A stretch of 32,296 nucleotides of DNA from Candidatus Nitrosopumilus sp. (GTDB lineage Archaea > Thermoproteota > Nitrososphaeria > Nitrososphaerales > Nitrosopumilaceae). The stretch is from positions 1-32,296 of the forward strand of contig REGJ01000012.1 of assembly GCA_003702525.1 (NCBI GenBank), written 5' to 3'. A model generated the notes under the pieces. It was not told where the DNA came from. It ran no database searches and saw nothing but the letters and a program-made list of their open reading frames with translations. Below, in pieces: positions 14,086 to 21,885 of this stretch. The position numbers and the translations under genes are program-made. Position 1 is the stretch's first letter. Each line of letters opens with the position of its first letter.

Positions 14086-14877
14086 ATGTCAGAGTTGGAT
14101 GGCATCAATCAGCATTTTGAGGAATTAAGAAAGAGACTACTAAGAATCGTCTTAGTGATTGGAGTAATTACAGTATTCATTCTAACATTTCATGCAGAAC
14201 CGATTCAAGTTGGACAAACCACACTATACTATCCAACACCTGAACCACTAAACAATATTGCAGCCCAAATCACAAACCACATGAAAATAAATCTCGTACC
14301 AGAAGATGTTCAATTAATTCAAACAGCTCCTGGTCAAGCATTCTTTGCACAAGTCTACATTGCAGCACTTGTTGGAATTGTAGTTGGCATGCCAATTATT
14401 ATCAAAGAACTAGTAGGGTTCATCAAACCAGCTCTTAAAGAAAATGAAATCAATGTTAGTAGAAGCATTACAATTCCTGCATTAGGACTATTCATTACAG
14501 GATGTGCATTTTCTTACAACTTGGTAATTCCATACATCTTAGAATTTTTGTACAGATATGGTGAGTCTGCAGGACTAGTTACATTCCTTAACGTAATTGA
14601 ATTTGTGACATTTGTATTACAATTCTTGTTGGCATTTGGATTTTCATTTCAACTTCCTCTAGTAATGTATGCAGTATCTGCATCAGGTATGGTTGATGCT
14701 GACTTTTGGCGAAAAAATATCAGATACGCAATTGTCATAATTGTGATCTTTGGTGCAATCATCACCCCTGATGGTAGTGGTGTCACTATGTGGTTTATTG
14801 CAGGACCTATGATTGCATTGTACGTTACAGGCATGGTACTCATCGAGCGTAAAGAACGTAAAAAGTTGAACACTTAA
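14086..14877 (+). CDS. tatC: Twin-arginine translocase subunit TatC
   Basis: TatC is the membrane receptor for folded proteins with twin-arginine signals. The N-terminus has HFEELRKRLLRIVLVIGVIT (residues 10-29), the conserved E.R.R segment before helix 1. GFIKPALKENE (about 122-132) is the family's F.PALK..E motif. About six membrane helices follow in 263 residues. The loop between helices 1 and 2 is long (about 45-100). tatA follows 28 nt after the stop, so the pair is a minimal Tat system. Confidence 0.95.
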   Translation: MSELDGINQHFEELRKRLLRIVLVIGVITVFILTFHAEPIQVGQTTLYYPTPEPLNNIAAQITNHMKINLVPEDVQLIQTAPGQAFFAQVYIAALVGIVVGMPIIIKELVGFIKPALKENEINVSRSITIPALGLFITGCAFSYNLVIPYILEFLYRYGESAGLVTFLNVIEFVTFVLQFLLAFGFSFQLPLVMYAVSASGMVDADFWRKNIRYAIVIIVIFGAIITPDGSGVTMWFIAGPMIALYVTGMVLIERKERKKLNT

Positions 14878-14905
14878 ATCCGAATTTAGTTAAAGAGACA
14901 CAGAA

Positions 14906-15112
14906 ATGTTTGGAATGAATTTAGCCAATTTCATTGCTGGCCAAGAATGGATATTCATCATTGTTATCGCAGTAGTGTTAATTTTTGGTGCAAAGAAAAT
15001 TCCAGAGTTAGCAAAGACCTTTGGTAAAGCCAAAGGAGAATTTGAGAAAGGCAAGATTGAAGGTGAAAAAGAGCTTAAAGACTTCAAAGACAAAGAAGCA
15101 AAATCTGATTAA
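14906..15112 (+). CDS. tatA: Twin-arginine translocase subunit TatA
   Basis: The 68-aa protein has one membrane helix (about residues 14-27, WIFIIVIAVVLIFG), the hinge FGAKKIPELAKTFGKAKGEF (26-45) and a charged amphipathic tail, the pattern of TatA/TatE. It oligomerises to form the export path with TatC. Its stop interlocks with that of the convergent SRPBCC gene by 4 nt. Confidence 0.93.
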   Translation: MFGMNLANFIAGQEWIFIIVIAVVLIFGAKKIPELAKTFGKAKGEFEKGKIEGEKELKDFKDKEAKSD

Positions 15113-15537
15113 TTTTCAGCAATTTTTATAAAATTATCTAAAATCTCTTCGTAATTTTCTTGATATCGATTTTTTGAAAACATGCCGCCTAGTTTCATTT
15201 TCCCCTTTAGTTTCAAATCCACATCAACTAGGATTTTTGTTCCTTCAGGAATCTCAATGAATTGTTCTTGAATGTGAGAGCCCTTTGCATCGCCCCCGAT
15301 AACATAGACATCATGCAGAACCGGTTCATCAGTGACATGTTTTGTCATGACTACAAACTCTTCATCACCCAAATTCATATGCTCTTCAACTACTGCGACA
15401 TTATTTCTAACAGAACGAATTCGAATTGATGGGAAAAACTCTGGAGAAATTCTTTGATAGTTTTCATAATCTGAAAAAACTTTGTAGACAGTATCTCTAT
15501 TAGCAGTACAGGTTTTTTCAAAAGAGAATTGTGGCAA
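15109..15537 (-). CDS. SRPBCC (START/polyketide cyclase-like) protein
   Basis: The 142-aa protein fits the SRPBCC helix-grip fold: FSFEKTCTANRDTVYKVFSD (about 4-23), YENYQRISPEFFPSI, then a set of strands (IRSVRNNVAVVEEHMNLGDE) and a C-terminal helix NYEEILDNFIKIAEN. Such domains bind hydrophobic ligands. It starts 7 nt after ubiX on the same strand, so the two are probably translated from one mRNA; a link to a prenylated or lipid-like ligand is possible but inferred. Confidence 0.8.
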   Translation of the reverse strand: MPQFSFEKTCTANRDTVYKVFSDYENYQRISPEFFPSIRIRSVRNNVAVVEEHMNLGDEEFVVMTKHVTDEPVLHDVYVIGGDAKGSHIQEQFIEIPEGTKILVDVDLKLKGKMKLGGMFSKNRYQENYEEILDNFIKIAEN

Positions 15538-15544
15538 TTATGAT

Positions 15545-16102
15545 TTAGGAAGAGCCCCATCTAGGGTATAAATTGTGTTCAATGTCAAATTGGTCTAAGC
15601 ATTTTCCAACACCATGATTTACAATATCATCAATGGATTGGGGTTTTGTGTAAAATTCAGTGACAGGAGGCAAAATGACAATACCCAATCTTGAAAGCTT
15701 TAACATATTTTCCAAATGTATTGCAGACAATGGAGTTTCTCTTACCATTAAAATTAATTTTCTAGACTCTTTGATTGTAACTCCTGCAGCACGTGCAACA
15801 AGTGTATCATCATAGCCATTAGCAATTGCAGCCAATGTCTTCATACTACATGGTGCAACAATCATTCCATCAATTCTATGAGTACCGCTAGAAATGTTAG
15901 CAGCCATGTTTTTTTCATCAGATACTTCGGTTGCAAGAGATTTTACATGATCAACTGTAAACTCGGTTTCCATAGGAATACATTTTGCTCCCCAATCAGA
16001 CATTATCAAGTGAGTATCGATGTTTAGTTTTTTTAGAGTCTCAAGCATTCGTATCCCATAGATTACTCCAGTACTACCAGTAATTCCAATGATTAGTTTC
16101 AA
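15545..16102 (-). CDS. ubiX: Flavin prenyltransferase UbiX
   Basis: UbiX attaches dimethylallyl to FMN, giving the prenyl-FMN cofactor of UbiD decarboxylases. The 185-aa protein has the N-terminal IIGITGSTGVIYGIRMLETL (residues 3-22), MIVAPCSMKTLAAIANGYDD (79-98), LVARAAGVTIKESRKLI and MVRETPLSAIHLENMLKLS, all family signatures. The start is TTG. No UbiD gene is in the window. It is followed by the SRPBCC gene and preceded by a 47-aa membrane protein. Confidence 0.95.
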   Translation of the reverse strand: MKLIIGITGSTGVIYGIRMLETLKKLNIDTHLIMSDWGAKCIPMETEFTVDHVKSLATEVSDEKNMAANISSGTHRIDGMIVAPCSMKTLAAIANGYDDTLVARAAGVTIKESRKLILMVRETPLSAIHLENMLKLSRLGIVILPPVTEFYTKPQSIDDIVNHGVGKCLDQFDIEHNLYPRWGSS

Positions 16103-16159
16103 TAAAGAACATTACAATACAGAGTATTTTATGTATTAGATGGAATTGCGCCCTTAGCA

Positions 16160-16303
16160 CTAGATAGGAGGCTCGTCATTTTTGAAAGATGCCTCAAATT
16201 CTTTTCTCTCTCGTCTTCGTTTTAGCCAGAGACTAATTCCTCCAACAGTCATAGCAGTTAGTAGTATTACACCGGCCATTTGTAATTCAAAAGAATACAG
16301 CAT
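16160..16303 (-). CDS. 47-aa single-helix membrane protein
   Basis: The frame reads MLYSFELQMAGVILLTAMTV then GGISLWLKRRRERKEFEASF and a short tail ending EPPI. One membrane helix (about residues 8-27) is followed by a cluster of arginines and lysines, so the C-terminus should lie inside the cell. A second ATG at residue 9 is possible. It is 58 nt upstream of ubiX on the same strand. The function is unknown. Confidence 0.65.
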   Translation of the reverse strand: MLYSFELQMAGVILLTAMTVGGISLWLKRRRERKEFEASFKNDEPPI

Positions 16304-16401
16304 AGATATTCTCAAAGGACAATTTCAGAAAAATCTTGTGCTTTGATGCGATCCTAGAAAATGGAAATTAGCTATATTAGATCCTAGTTTCAAGGAATCA
16401 T

Positions 16402-17493
16402 GTGATTAAGAGTTCTGAGATCAAGAAAATTGTTAACGAGTACTCAGATGTAAAAATAGGCGTTCTTGGAAGTCATTCTGCACTCGAAATAATGGATGGT
16501 GCAAAAGACGAGGATTTTCAAACTAGGGTATTTTGCCAAAAAGGCAGAGAAGGACCATATCAAAGATTCAACAGAATTGCCGATGAGATTACAGTATTAG
16601 ATAAATTCAAGGATATGGCTTCAGCCAAAATTCAAAAGGAGTTAAGAGATTCAAATACAATTATTGTCCCACATCGCTCTCTTACAGTCTATTTGGGATA
16701 CAAGACAATTGAAAATTCTTTCAAAGTACCAATCTTTGGAAACAGGAAATTATTCCAAGCTGAAGAGAGAACTGCAAAGAAAGGGCAGTATTATCTCTTA
16801 GAAAAAGCCAGAATAAAATATCCAAAATTATTCAAAGATCCTAAAAAAATCAATAAACCTTGTATAGTCAAAGTACAAGAAAAGAACAGACCATTAGAGA
16901 GAGCATTTTTTACAGTATCATCTTACAAAGATTATGTTAAAACATCTGAAGAAAAAATCAAACAAGGGGTAATTGCAAGAAAAGACCTAGAAAAAGCAAG
17001 TATCGAAGAATTGGCAATTGGGACATACATGAATTTTAATTTTTTCCATACTCCAATTTCAGACCAAGTGGATTTTATTGGAATCGAGAGAAGACTGCAA
17101 ACAAACCTCATGGATTTTAATGCATTACCTGCAAAACAACAACTAGACATTGATGTTGATTTACAAAATATTGAAGTGGGTCATACACCTGCAAGTATTA
17201 GAGAGTCACTACTAGAGAAAGTCCTCAAGATGGGAGACAAGTTTGTCAATGCAGTAAAAAGAGAATATGCTCCAGGAATTATCGGACCATTCTCACTTCA
17301 AAGTGTAATTACAAAAGATTTGGAATTAATCGTCTATGACGTATCGTTAAGAGTTCCAGGAAATCCAATTGTTGCAACAACTAGCCCATATACAAAATAC
17401 CAATACGGACAGACATTTGGAGTGGGCAGAAGAATTGCGATGGAAATCAAAAGAGCTCAAGAAGAAGATAGACTAGACGAGATAGTTACATAG
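16402..17493 (+). CDS. purP: FAICAR synthetase (PurP)
   Basis: PurP is the archaeal formate- and ATP-dependent enzyme that formylates AICAR to FAICAR. The 363-aa length and motifs fit: IGVLGSHSALEIMDGAKDED (about 19-38), FCQKGREGPYQRF (44-56), IIVPHRSLTVYLGY, VPIFGNRKLFQAEE and a C-terminal FSLQSVITKDLELIVYDVSL with RVPGNPIVATTSPYTK. It is an ATP-grasp protein. GTG 16402 is used; the ATG at 16400 runs straight into TGA. The gene is separate from the purQ-purC run. Confidence 0.96.
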   Translation: MIKSSEIKKIVNEYSDVKIGVLGSHSALEIMDGAKDEDFQTRVFCQKGREGPYQRFNRIADEITVLDKFKDMASAKIQKELRDSNTIIVPHRSLTVYLGYKTIENSFKVPIFGNRKLFQAEERTAKKGQYYLLEKARIKYPKLFKDPKKINKPCIVKVQEKNRPLERAFFTVSSYKDYVKTSEEKIKQGVIARKDLEKASIEELAIGTYMNFNFFHTPISDQVDFIGIERRLQTNLMDFNALPAKQQLDIDVDLQNIEVGHTPASIRESLLEKVLKMGDKFVNAVKREYAPGIIGPFSLQSVITKDLELIVYDVSLRVPGNPIVATTSPYTKYQYGQTFGVGRRIAMEIKRAQEEDRLDEIVT

Positions 17494-17528
17494 AAAAATT
17501 TTCGAGCAACAAACAATTTTTAGAAATT

Positions 17529-17660
17529 AAAAAGGCGCAACCCCCTAATTGCAGAACTTTGAGAGATTCCCTCTCATGGTCAAACATCACAATGTTTGAG
17601 TGCCTTTATCGTTCTGCGGGGCTACGCAGTTTATTCGTTAGATTTTGTAACTAACGACAT
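17529..17660 (-). ncRNA. Candidate structured RNA of unknown family
   Basis: Read on the minus strand, GCGTAGCCCC (17627-17618) pairs with GGGGTTGCGC (17544-17535) as an unbroken 10-bp helix using two G-U pairs. On the plus strand the same helix would have two mismatches, so the minus strand is favoured. Inside are GCAGAAC/GTTCTGC (17617-17611 with 17557-17551), then two hairpins: TCAAACAT/ATGTTTGA around TGTG and TGAGAG/CTCTCA around GGAAT. T5 (17533-17529) follows the closing helix. A 5' hairpin CGTTAG/CTAACG (17656-17636) and a TATA-like CTTAAATAC (17690-17682) precede it. It does not resemble SRP, RNase P, 5S or C/D RNA as I know them. Confidence 0.65.
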
Positions 17661-17681
17661 CAATTCTTATAGGAAATTTTA

Positions 17682-17690
17682 GTATTTAAG
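17682..17690 (-). promoter_or_regulatory. TATA-like box of the structured RNA
   Basis: CTTAAATAC on the minus strand lies about 26 nt before the predicted 5' end near 17660. It is the best box in the right place, but the match is not perfect. Confidence 0.45.
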
Positions 17691-17870
17691 ATTTAGTATG
17701 AAAAATTACAATAATGATCTAAAAATATTGTAAGAATTAATCTTAATAGATCAACAAACAAAAACATATTTTCAAAACATTTCATGAGACTTTGTTAATT
17801 GGTTAGATTGGAAATACGTTGAATACCATTCATTCTAACTTTGGGTGATTAAAACGGTTTGACACTCAAA

Positions 17871-18191
17871 ATGGAATTGCTGATGCCAATTAACAATACA
17901 CTTTATTCATCAAACCAAAAACATCACAACATGGGCAGAACTATCTTTGTCAAAGAGATAATCATAATTCTAAAAGAACCAAAGATTTGCCCCACATGTG
18001 AGAAAGAAGACAGACTGGAACGAGATGTCATTAGAGAAGAAAGGTCAGATGGAAAGACCATACTTTGTACTCGTTGTGAGGCACTAATTGTAGTAACAAA
18101 TCTAAACCTCAGGCAAGTAGAATTATCTTCTAGAAAAGATGATACCATTATGCTCAAAGAGCCACATCTGATTAGAAAAGTTGCATACTAG
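17871..18191 (+). CDS. Small zinc-binding protein
   Basis: The conserved part is KICPTCEKEDRLERDVIREE and ILCTRCEALIVVTNLNLRQV, two CxxC pairs 25-26 residues apart, forming a probable zinc ribbon. ATG 17871 has a TATA-like GATTAAAAC about 20-25 nt upstream; ATG 17883 and ATG 17931 (MGRTIFVKE) are also possible starts, so the N-terminal 20 residues are doubtful. A TTG at 17859 is less likely. The stop interlocks by 4 nt with the convergent gene. The function is unknown; the ribbon may bind nucleic acid. Confidence 0.65.
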   Translation: MELLMPINNTLYSSNQKHHNMGRTIFVKEIIIILKEPKICPTCEKEDRLERDVIREERSDGKTILCTRCEALIVVTNLNLRQVELSSRKDDTIMLKEPHLIRKVAY

Positions 18192-18436
18192 TCATCAGTT
18201 CTGGACAACAATTCTTCTATGATATGCCTTCTAACATGTGCAATCTCCCAATCTCGGAGATTAGCTAGTTTGCATTCTTCTTTGATAACTAATCCAACCA
18301 ACCCATCACTCCACATGTGACGTTTTGGATCATAAACCTGAATAATTCTACCATGTCTTTTTATTCGAATCCCACCATGGCATCTCTCAATTACTTGCAA
18401 TGCAACTCTTTTGTAGAGTTTTTCAAAATTAACCAT
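18188..18436 (-). CDS. Unknown basic protein
   Basis: From ATG 18436 the 82-aa product reads MVNFEKLYKRVALQVIERCH, GGIRIKRHGRIIQVYDPKRH then a helix-rich end. It is rich in Arg and His and soluble; a strand pair (GGIRIKRHGRIIQVYD) is clear. The open frame continues upstream to 18532, but those 32 codons (MSVNHQQIVLFSNSILSFMY and following) look non-coding. No family recognised. Confidence 0.65.
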   Translation of the reverse strand: MVNFEKLYKRVALQVIERCHGGIRIKRHGRIIQVYDPKRHMWSDGLVGLVIKEECKLANLRDWEIAHVRRHIIEELLSRTDD

Positions 18437-18587
18437 GATTTCAAAAAGATTACTTGTATCAAAAAGGTTCTGATACATGAATGATAATATACTATTAGAG
18501 AACAATACAATTTGCTGATGATTAACCGACAACTAAGCTATCACTGAAAGATGATGAGTTTGCCGAATTATGAAGCAGAAATTTCAA

Positions 18588-18980
18588 TTACATACTTCGT
18601 GTTTCAACATTTACAATCATAGATAGAGGAGGAGACAAGGCTTCAGGATTGTCAATACTTTCCCAAACAAAAACTTGGATATGAAAAGTTCCAGTTTCAG
18701 TTGGAGTCCATGATTGAGCAGGAGAAAATGATTGTCTAGGAGATAGAGAACCAGTTAACCAAGACAAGGATATCACAACACCTTGATCGTTTTTTACCTG
18801 AGTCAAGTATGCAAAGTTTTGCGGTACATCTTGATTGTTTGAAATGTCAGCCATGACCATTATTTGTTCATCAACATAGTGAGTTTTTTCTCCAGAGGGA
18901 ATTGCAGTGGAGACAGGTTCAGCAAATGCAAAACCACTACTTAATGCAAGCAAAAGTGCAAAGAATACTGCAATCTTCAT
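18588..18980 (-). CDS. Secreted protein with an immunoglobulin-like domain
   Basis: The first 20 residues (MKIAVFFALLLALSSGFAFA) are a classic signal peptide with likely cleavage before EPVSTA. The rest is beta-rich: DEQIMVMADISNNQDVPQNF (residues 38-57), VVISLSWLTGSLSPRQSFSP and TGTFHIQVFVWESIDNPEAL. This pattern is common in surface or cell-wall-associated Thaumarchaeal proteins that resemble CARDB or copper/quinol-protein accessory domains. It is probably on the cell surface; the partner is unknown. Confidence 0.75.
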   Translation of the reverse strand: MKIAVFFALLLALSSGFAFAEPVSTAIPSGEKTHYVDEQIMVMADISNNQDVPQNFAYLTQVKNDQGVVISLSWLTGSLSPRQSFSPAQSWTPTETGTFHIQVFVWESIDNPEALSPPLSMIVNVETRSM

Positions 18981-19016
18981 AACGAGTATTAGTGGGTACG
19001 ATATTTAATCTAGCTA

Positions 19017-19208
19017 ATGGGAGAACTGCCTGAAAAATTTCCAGAATACTCTATAATGTATAGAACTATTTCAAACCAGATCAAGTCATTACAAAAACAA
19101 AAAGAAGACATTCAAAATAGTTTAGAAATAGATTCCAAAATCAAAAAGTATCAAGAAGAGTTAGACAGAATAAAGAAAATGTTTCCAGATAATTTCTTTG
19201 AAAACTAG
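19017..19208 (+). CDS. 63-aa coiled-coil protein ending in RIKKMFPD
   Basis: The first 14 residues (MGELPEKFPEYSIM) are polar; residues 15-55 form a coiled coil (NQIKSLQKQKEDIQNSLEID). The end DRIKKMFPDNFFEN is like the end of the protein at 24686 (VRIKEMFPDITDE), suggesting a family. Its stop abuts the next convergent stop with no gap. The function is unknown. Confidence 0.7.
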   Translation: MGELPEKFPEYSIMYRTISNQIKSLQKQKEDIQNSLEIDSKIKKYQEELDRIKKMFPDNFFEN

Positions 19209-19427
19209 TTACTCATGATGATGATCATGACCGCAATCGCATTGATGATTACCACCATTTGCCGCCATTAATTTTTGAACCATCTCGTCTCGGATTTGCA
19301 ACAAATCACCAACTTGTTTTTTGTGAGAATCAGATTCCCAATTTCCTTGCTGGAGTTCCCTTACAACGTCAATAATTTCAAGATCCACATTTAGTAGATT
19401 ATCCATCAATTGTTCTTGTTCATTCAT
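19209..19427 (-). CDS. 72-aa protein with Cys/His-rich C-terminus
   Basis: A helical body (MNEQEQLMDNLLNVDLEIID and following, residues 1-56) ends in ANGGNHQCDCGHDHHHE. The tail has two Cys and five His in twelve residues, a likely metal-binding sequence (nickel, copper, zinc or cobalt) as seen in metallochaperones. The TAA-side stop is directly next to that of the preceding convergent gene. No domain family recognised. Confidence 0.75.
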   Translation of the reverse strand: MNEQEQLMDNLLNVDLEIIDVVRELQQGNWESDSHKKQVGDLLQIRDEMVQKLMAANGGNHQCDCGHDHHHE

Positions 19428-19467
19428 GATAATTCACAATCATACTAGGAGAAAAACCGTTCCAATC

Positions 19468-19920
19468 TTAGGTCTCAGCTTCCATGCTTTCTTTGAGCAG
19501 AGTCTTTCTGACAAGGATTGGAATGTTGTAGTATGCGGCAAGTGCCATAGCATCAGATGCACGATAATTTCTCAATACAAGGTCTTTTTTGCCTGTAAAG
19601 TACAGATTTGCTCGCAAAACCTCACCGCTTTCATAAATTTTGACCTTGACTAGAACCAATTCATTTTCTTCACAAATATCTTCAATCATTTTGTAAATTG
19701 AGGGAGCCGCTTCTGAACCTTTGTCATCACCAAAGCTTGAGATGTGTTTTGCAACTTCACCAGAAAAGGCTCTCATGTGAAATTCTTTTCCACTATCTGC
19801 TTTTAGAATAACCATACCTTCAACAGCATAAGGGTCTACAAATCCAACATAATCAATTTTTACCGATTCATAATCAGGCTCTTGTGCTTGATTGATATCC
19901 ATTGTACGCATAAACTTCAC
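19468..19920 (-). CDS. Bifunctional-nuclease family (DUF151) protein
   Basis: The 150-aa protein fits the DUF151/bifunctional nuclease family: VDPYAVEGMVILKADSGKEF (about 28-47), IYKMIEDICEENELVLVKVK (about 75-94) and the C-terminal RNYRASDAMALAAYYNIPIL (about 119-138), where R.SDA.ALA.....PI is the strongest family motif. Plant and bacterial members bind or cut nucleic acid; many archaeal ones are uncharacterised. It stands alone on the minus strand. Confidence 0.85.
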   Translation of the reverse strand: MKFMRTMDINQAQEPDYESVKIDYVGFVDPYAVEGMVILKADSGKEFHMRAFSGEVAKHISSFGDDKGSEAAPSIYKMIEDICEENELVLVKVKIYESGEVLRANLYFTGKKDLVLRNYRASDAMALAAYYNIPILVRKTLLKESMEAET

Positions 19921-20023
19921 GCTCAGTGCTTATAAAGATAGCAAAAATTTGAGATCAATACTGATCATTTTCTCAAGGTTAATTTTTTTTAGACGATCAA
20001 TGCTGTTGCGTAACCCCAAATTA

Positions 20024-20033
20024 TTTAAAATCC
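20024..20033 (+). promoter_or_regulatory. TATA-like box of the CBS-TrkH gene
   Basis: TTATTTAAAATC lies about 22-30 nt before the ATG at 20052, the usual leaderless spacing. Confidence 0.5.
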
Positions 20034-20051
20034 CTAACAAAGGGTAGCTTA

Positions 20052-21869
20052 ATGTCGACAAATCCAGAACGTGCAGTTTCGTATGTTCTAAACAAGTCAG
20101 TAACAGAATACATGGACAAGGATGTTCTGATTCTTAGTCAGAATACACTGACAAGAGAAGCAGCTAGAATGTTGCGTCACTATGAAACAGACGACATTAT
20201 TGTTACAGATGAAGATAGAATACCAGTTGGAATTGTTACAGATGAAGATATTCTAAGTAAAGTAAGTGATGTTACAGTGTATGCAGAAGCTACTAAACTA
20301 AAAGACATCATGACTACACCCCTTGTTACAATTAATGAAAAATCAACATTACAAGACGCATTACACAAAATGAGAGATAACAGTATTAGGAAATTACCGG
20401 TCATATCAAAAAAGAACGAAGTTATTGGAATGGTTTTCCAAACAACTATTGCAAATGTAATTAGAGATGCAACAGCATCTGAACCCCGATTATTGAGTCC
20501 ACCAGTAAAAGCAGTACTTGGTAATCTTGGATTTGTTTTACAGTTTGCAGGAGTCCTGTTACTGGTTCCAGCAATCATCTCTACAATTTTAGAGGATACA
20601 CTTACTGCTACTGGGATTTACCTTACAACAGTTCTGCTGCTAGTTACAGGATTCTTTTTGAACTCTTATGGTGAAAAATCCAGTCTGAATCTGCAACAGG
20701 CGTCGATATTGGTGTTTTCTAGTCTGTTTTTGCTGTCATTGTTTGGAACTATACCGTATCTGTACGTGTTCCCAAGCGAAGAAACCAATGTAGAAGTATT
20801 TGGAAATGCATTCTTTTCAAGTGCAGCAGGATTTACCACAGGAGGAATCTCTCTATTTGATACGCCGGAAGAAGACTTGACACAGAGTTTCACATTCTAT
20901 CGTAGTTATACACAACTTGTAGGAGGGATGAGTTTCATTTACCTGGTAATTACAGCGTTCTATCCTGAATCAAAATTACAATCAATGCGTGGTTTTATTT
21001 CAGGAAGAACTTTACACATGAAAGAACTCTTCTCAACAATTACTGTCATCTTTGCAGTGTACATTGTAATTGTTGCAATGTTGTTGTACTTCTTTGGACA
21101 AGAAAACTTGCTTGATGACTTTTCATTGGCAATGAGTACACTTGCGACAGGTGGATTTGTCCCGTCATCAACCATTATCGACAACTTGGGTTGGCAAGAA
21201 GAAGTAATCTTGATGGGAGCAATGATACTTGGGGCATTACCATTTACATTCCACTATGCATTTGTAAGAAAGAAATTCCTTGCACCAAAACTAGGAAAAG
21301 AAGTTCTTACATACTTTGCAATTTTAGGTGGTGCCACTGTATTATTCATCTCAATAAGTGGGTTAGATCCACTAGAAAGTGCATTCTATTCAGTTTCTGC
21401 AAGTACAACTGCAGGACTACAACTGCAAAGTTTAGCAGGACTAGGAGGATTTGCACATGCAATTTTGATTACACTGATGTTCATTGGAGGTTGTGGATTC
21501 TCAACAGCAGGAGGACTGAAGATTTTCAGGTTATTCCATCTTAGAAACTGTAGATCATTTTTCAGTAGTGTAAAAAGAAAAGAACTTTCAACGCAGACAA
21601 AAAAAGAGATAATGTCAACACTAATCATTGTAGCATTATTCCCAGTAATTTCAGCAATCACAGGATTACATTTGGCAGAGATTGAAGACGTGTCTTACCA
21701 GGATGCATTCTTTGAGGCGGCAGGCGTGATTACCACAGGGGGATTGTCAGCTGGAGTAATTGATTCAGATACTGATCCTGCAACAAAGATTGTCTTAGGA
21801 TTTTTAATGATATTTGGAAGGCTTGAGATAATTGCAATTATCTACATCTTTGTACCCAGATTAAGTTAA
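20052..21869 (+). CDS. trkH: CBS-TrkH fusion, potassium/sodium transporter
   Basis: The first 140 residues form two CBS domains (EYMDKDVLILSQNTLTREAA, VGIVTDEDI, LKDIMTTPLVTINEKSTLQD). The rest is a TrkH/KtrB-type channel subunit with about eight or more membrane helices and four pore-loop motifs: SSAAGFTTGG (256-265), MSTLATGGFV (361-370), SVSASTTAGL (447-456) and EAAGVITTGGLS (555-566). It ends with the usual MIFGRLEIIAI. TrkH normally needs a separate TrkA/KtrA regulator; here the cytoplasmic CBS pair may sense adenine nucleotides instead. That is inference from the fusion. The gene is followed 16 nt later by a membrane protein. Confidence 0.9.
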   Translation: MSTNPERAVSYVLNKSVTEYMDKDVLILSQNTLTREAARMLRHYETDDIIVTDEDRIPVGIVTDEDILSKVSDVTVYAEATKLKDIMTTPLVTINEKSTLQDALHKMRDNSIRKLPVISKKNEVIGMVFQTTIANVIRDATASEPRLLSPPVKAVLGNLGFVLQFAGVLLLVPAIISTILEDTLTATGIYLTTVLLLVTGFFLNSYGEKSSLNLQQASILVFSSLFLLSLFGTIPYLYVFPSEETNVEVFGNAFFSSAAGFTTGGISLFDTPEEDLTQSFTFYRSYTQLVGGMSFIYLVITAFYPESKLQSMRGFISGRTLHMKELFSTITVIFAVYIVIVAMLLYFFGQENLLDDFSLAMSTLATGGFVPSSTIIDNLGWQEEVILMGAMILGALPFTFHYAFVRKKFLAPKLGKEVLTYFAILGGATVLFISISGLDPLESAFYSVSASTTAGLQLQSLAGLGGFAHAILITLMFIGGCGFSTAGGLKIFRLFHLRNCRSFFSSVKRKELSTQTKKEIMSTLIIVALFPVISAITGLHLAEIEDVSYQDAFFEAAGVITTGGLSAGVIDSDTDPATKIVLGFLMIFGRLEIIAIIYIFVPRLS

Positions 21870-21885
21870 GATAGAATTTAATCTC

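Noticed and set aside
18549-18590. ATGATGA resembling a C box of a C/D guide RNA
   Set aside because: No D box (CTGA) follows at a suitable distance, and no terminal stem is visible.
20180-20578. Minus-strand frame of 132 codons
   Set aside because: It is antisense to the CBS part of the TrkH fusion and resembles no protein.
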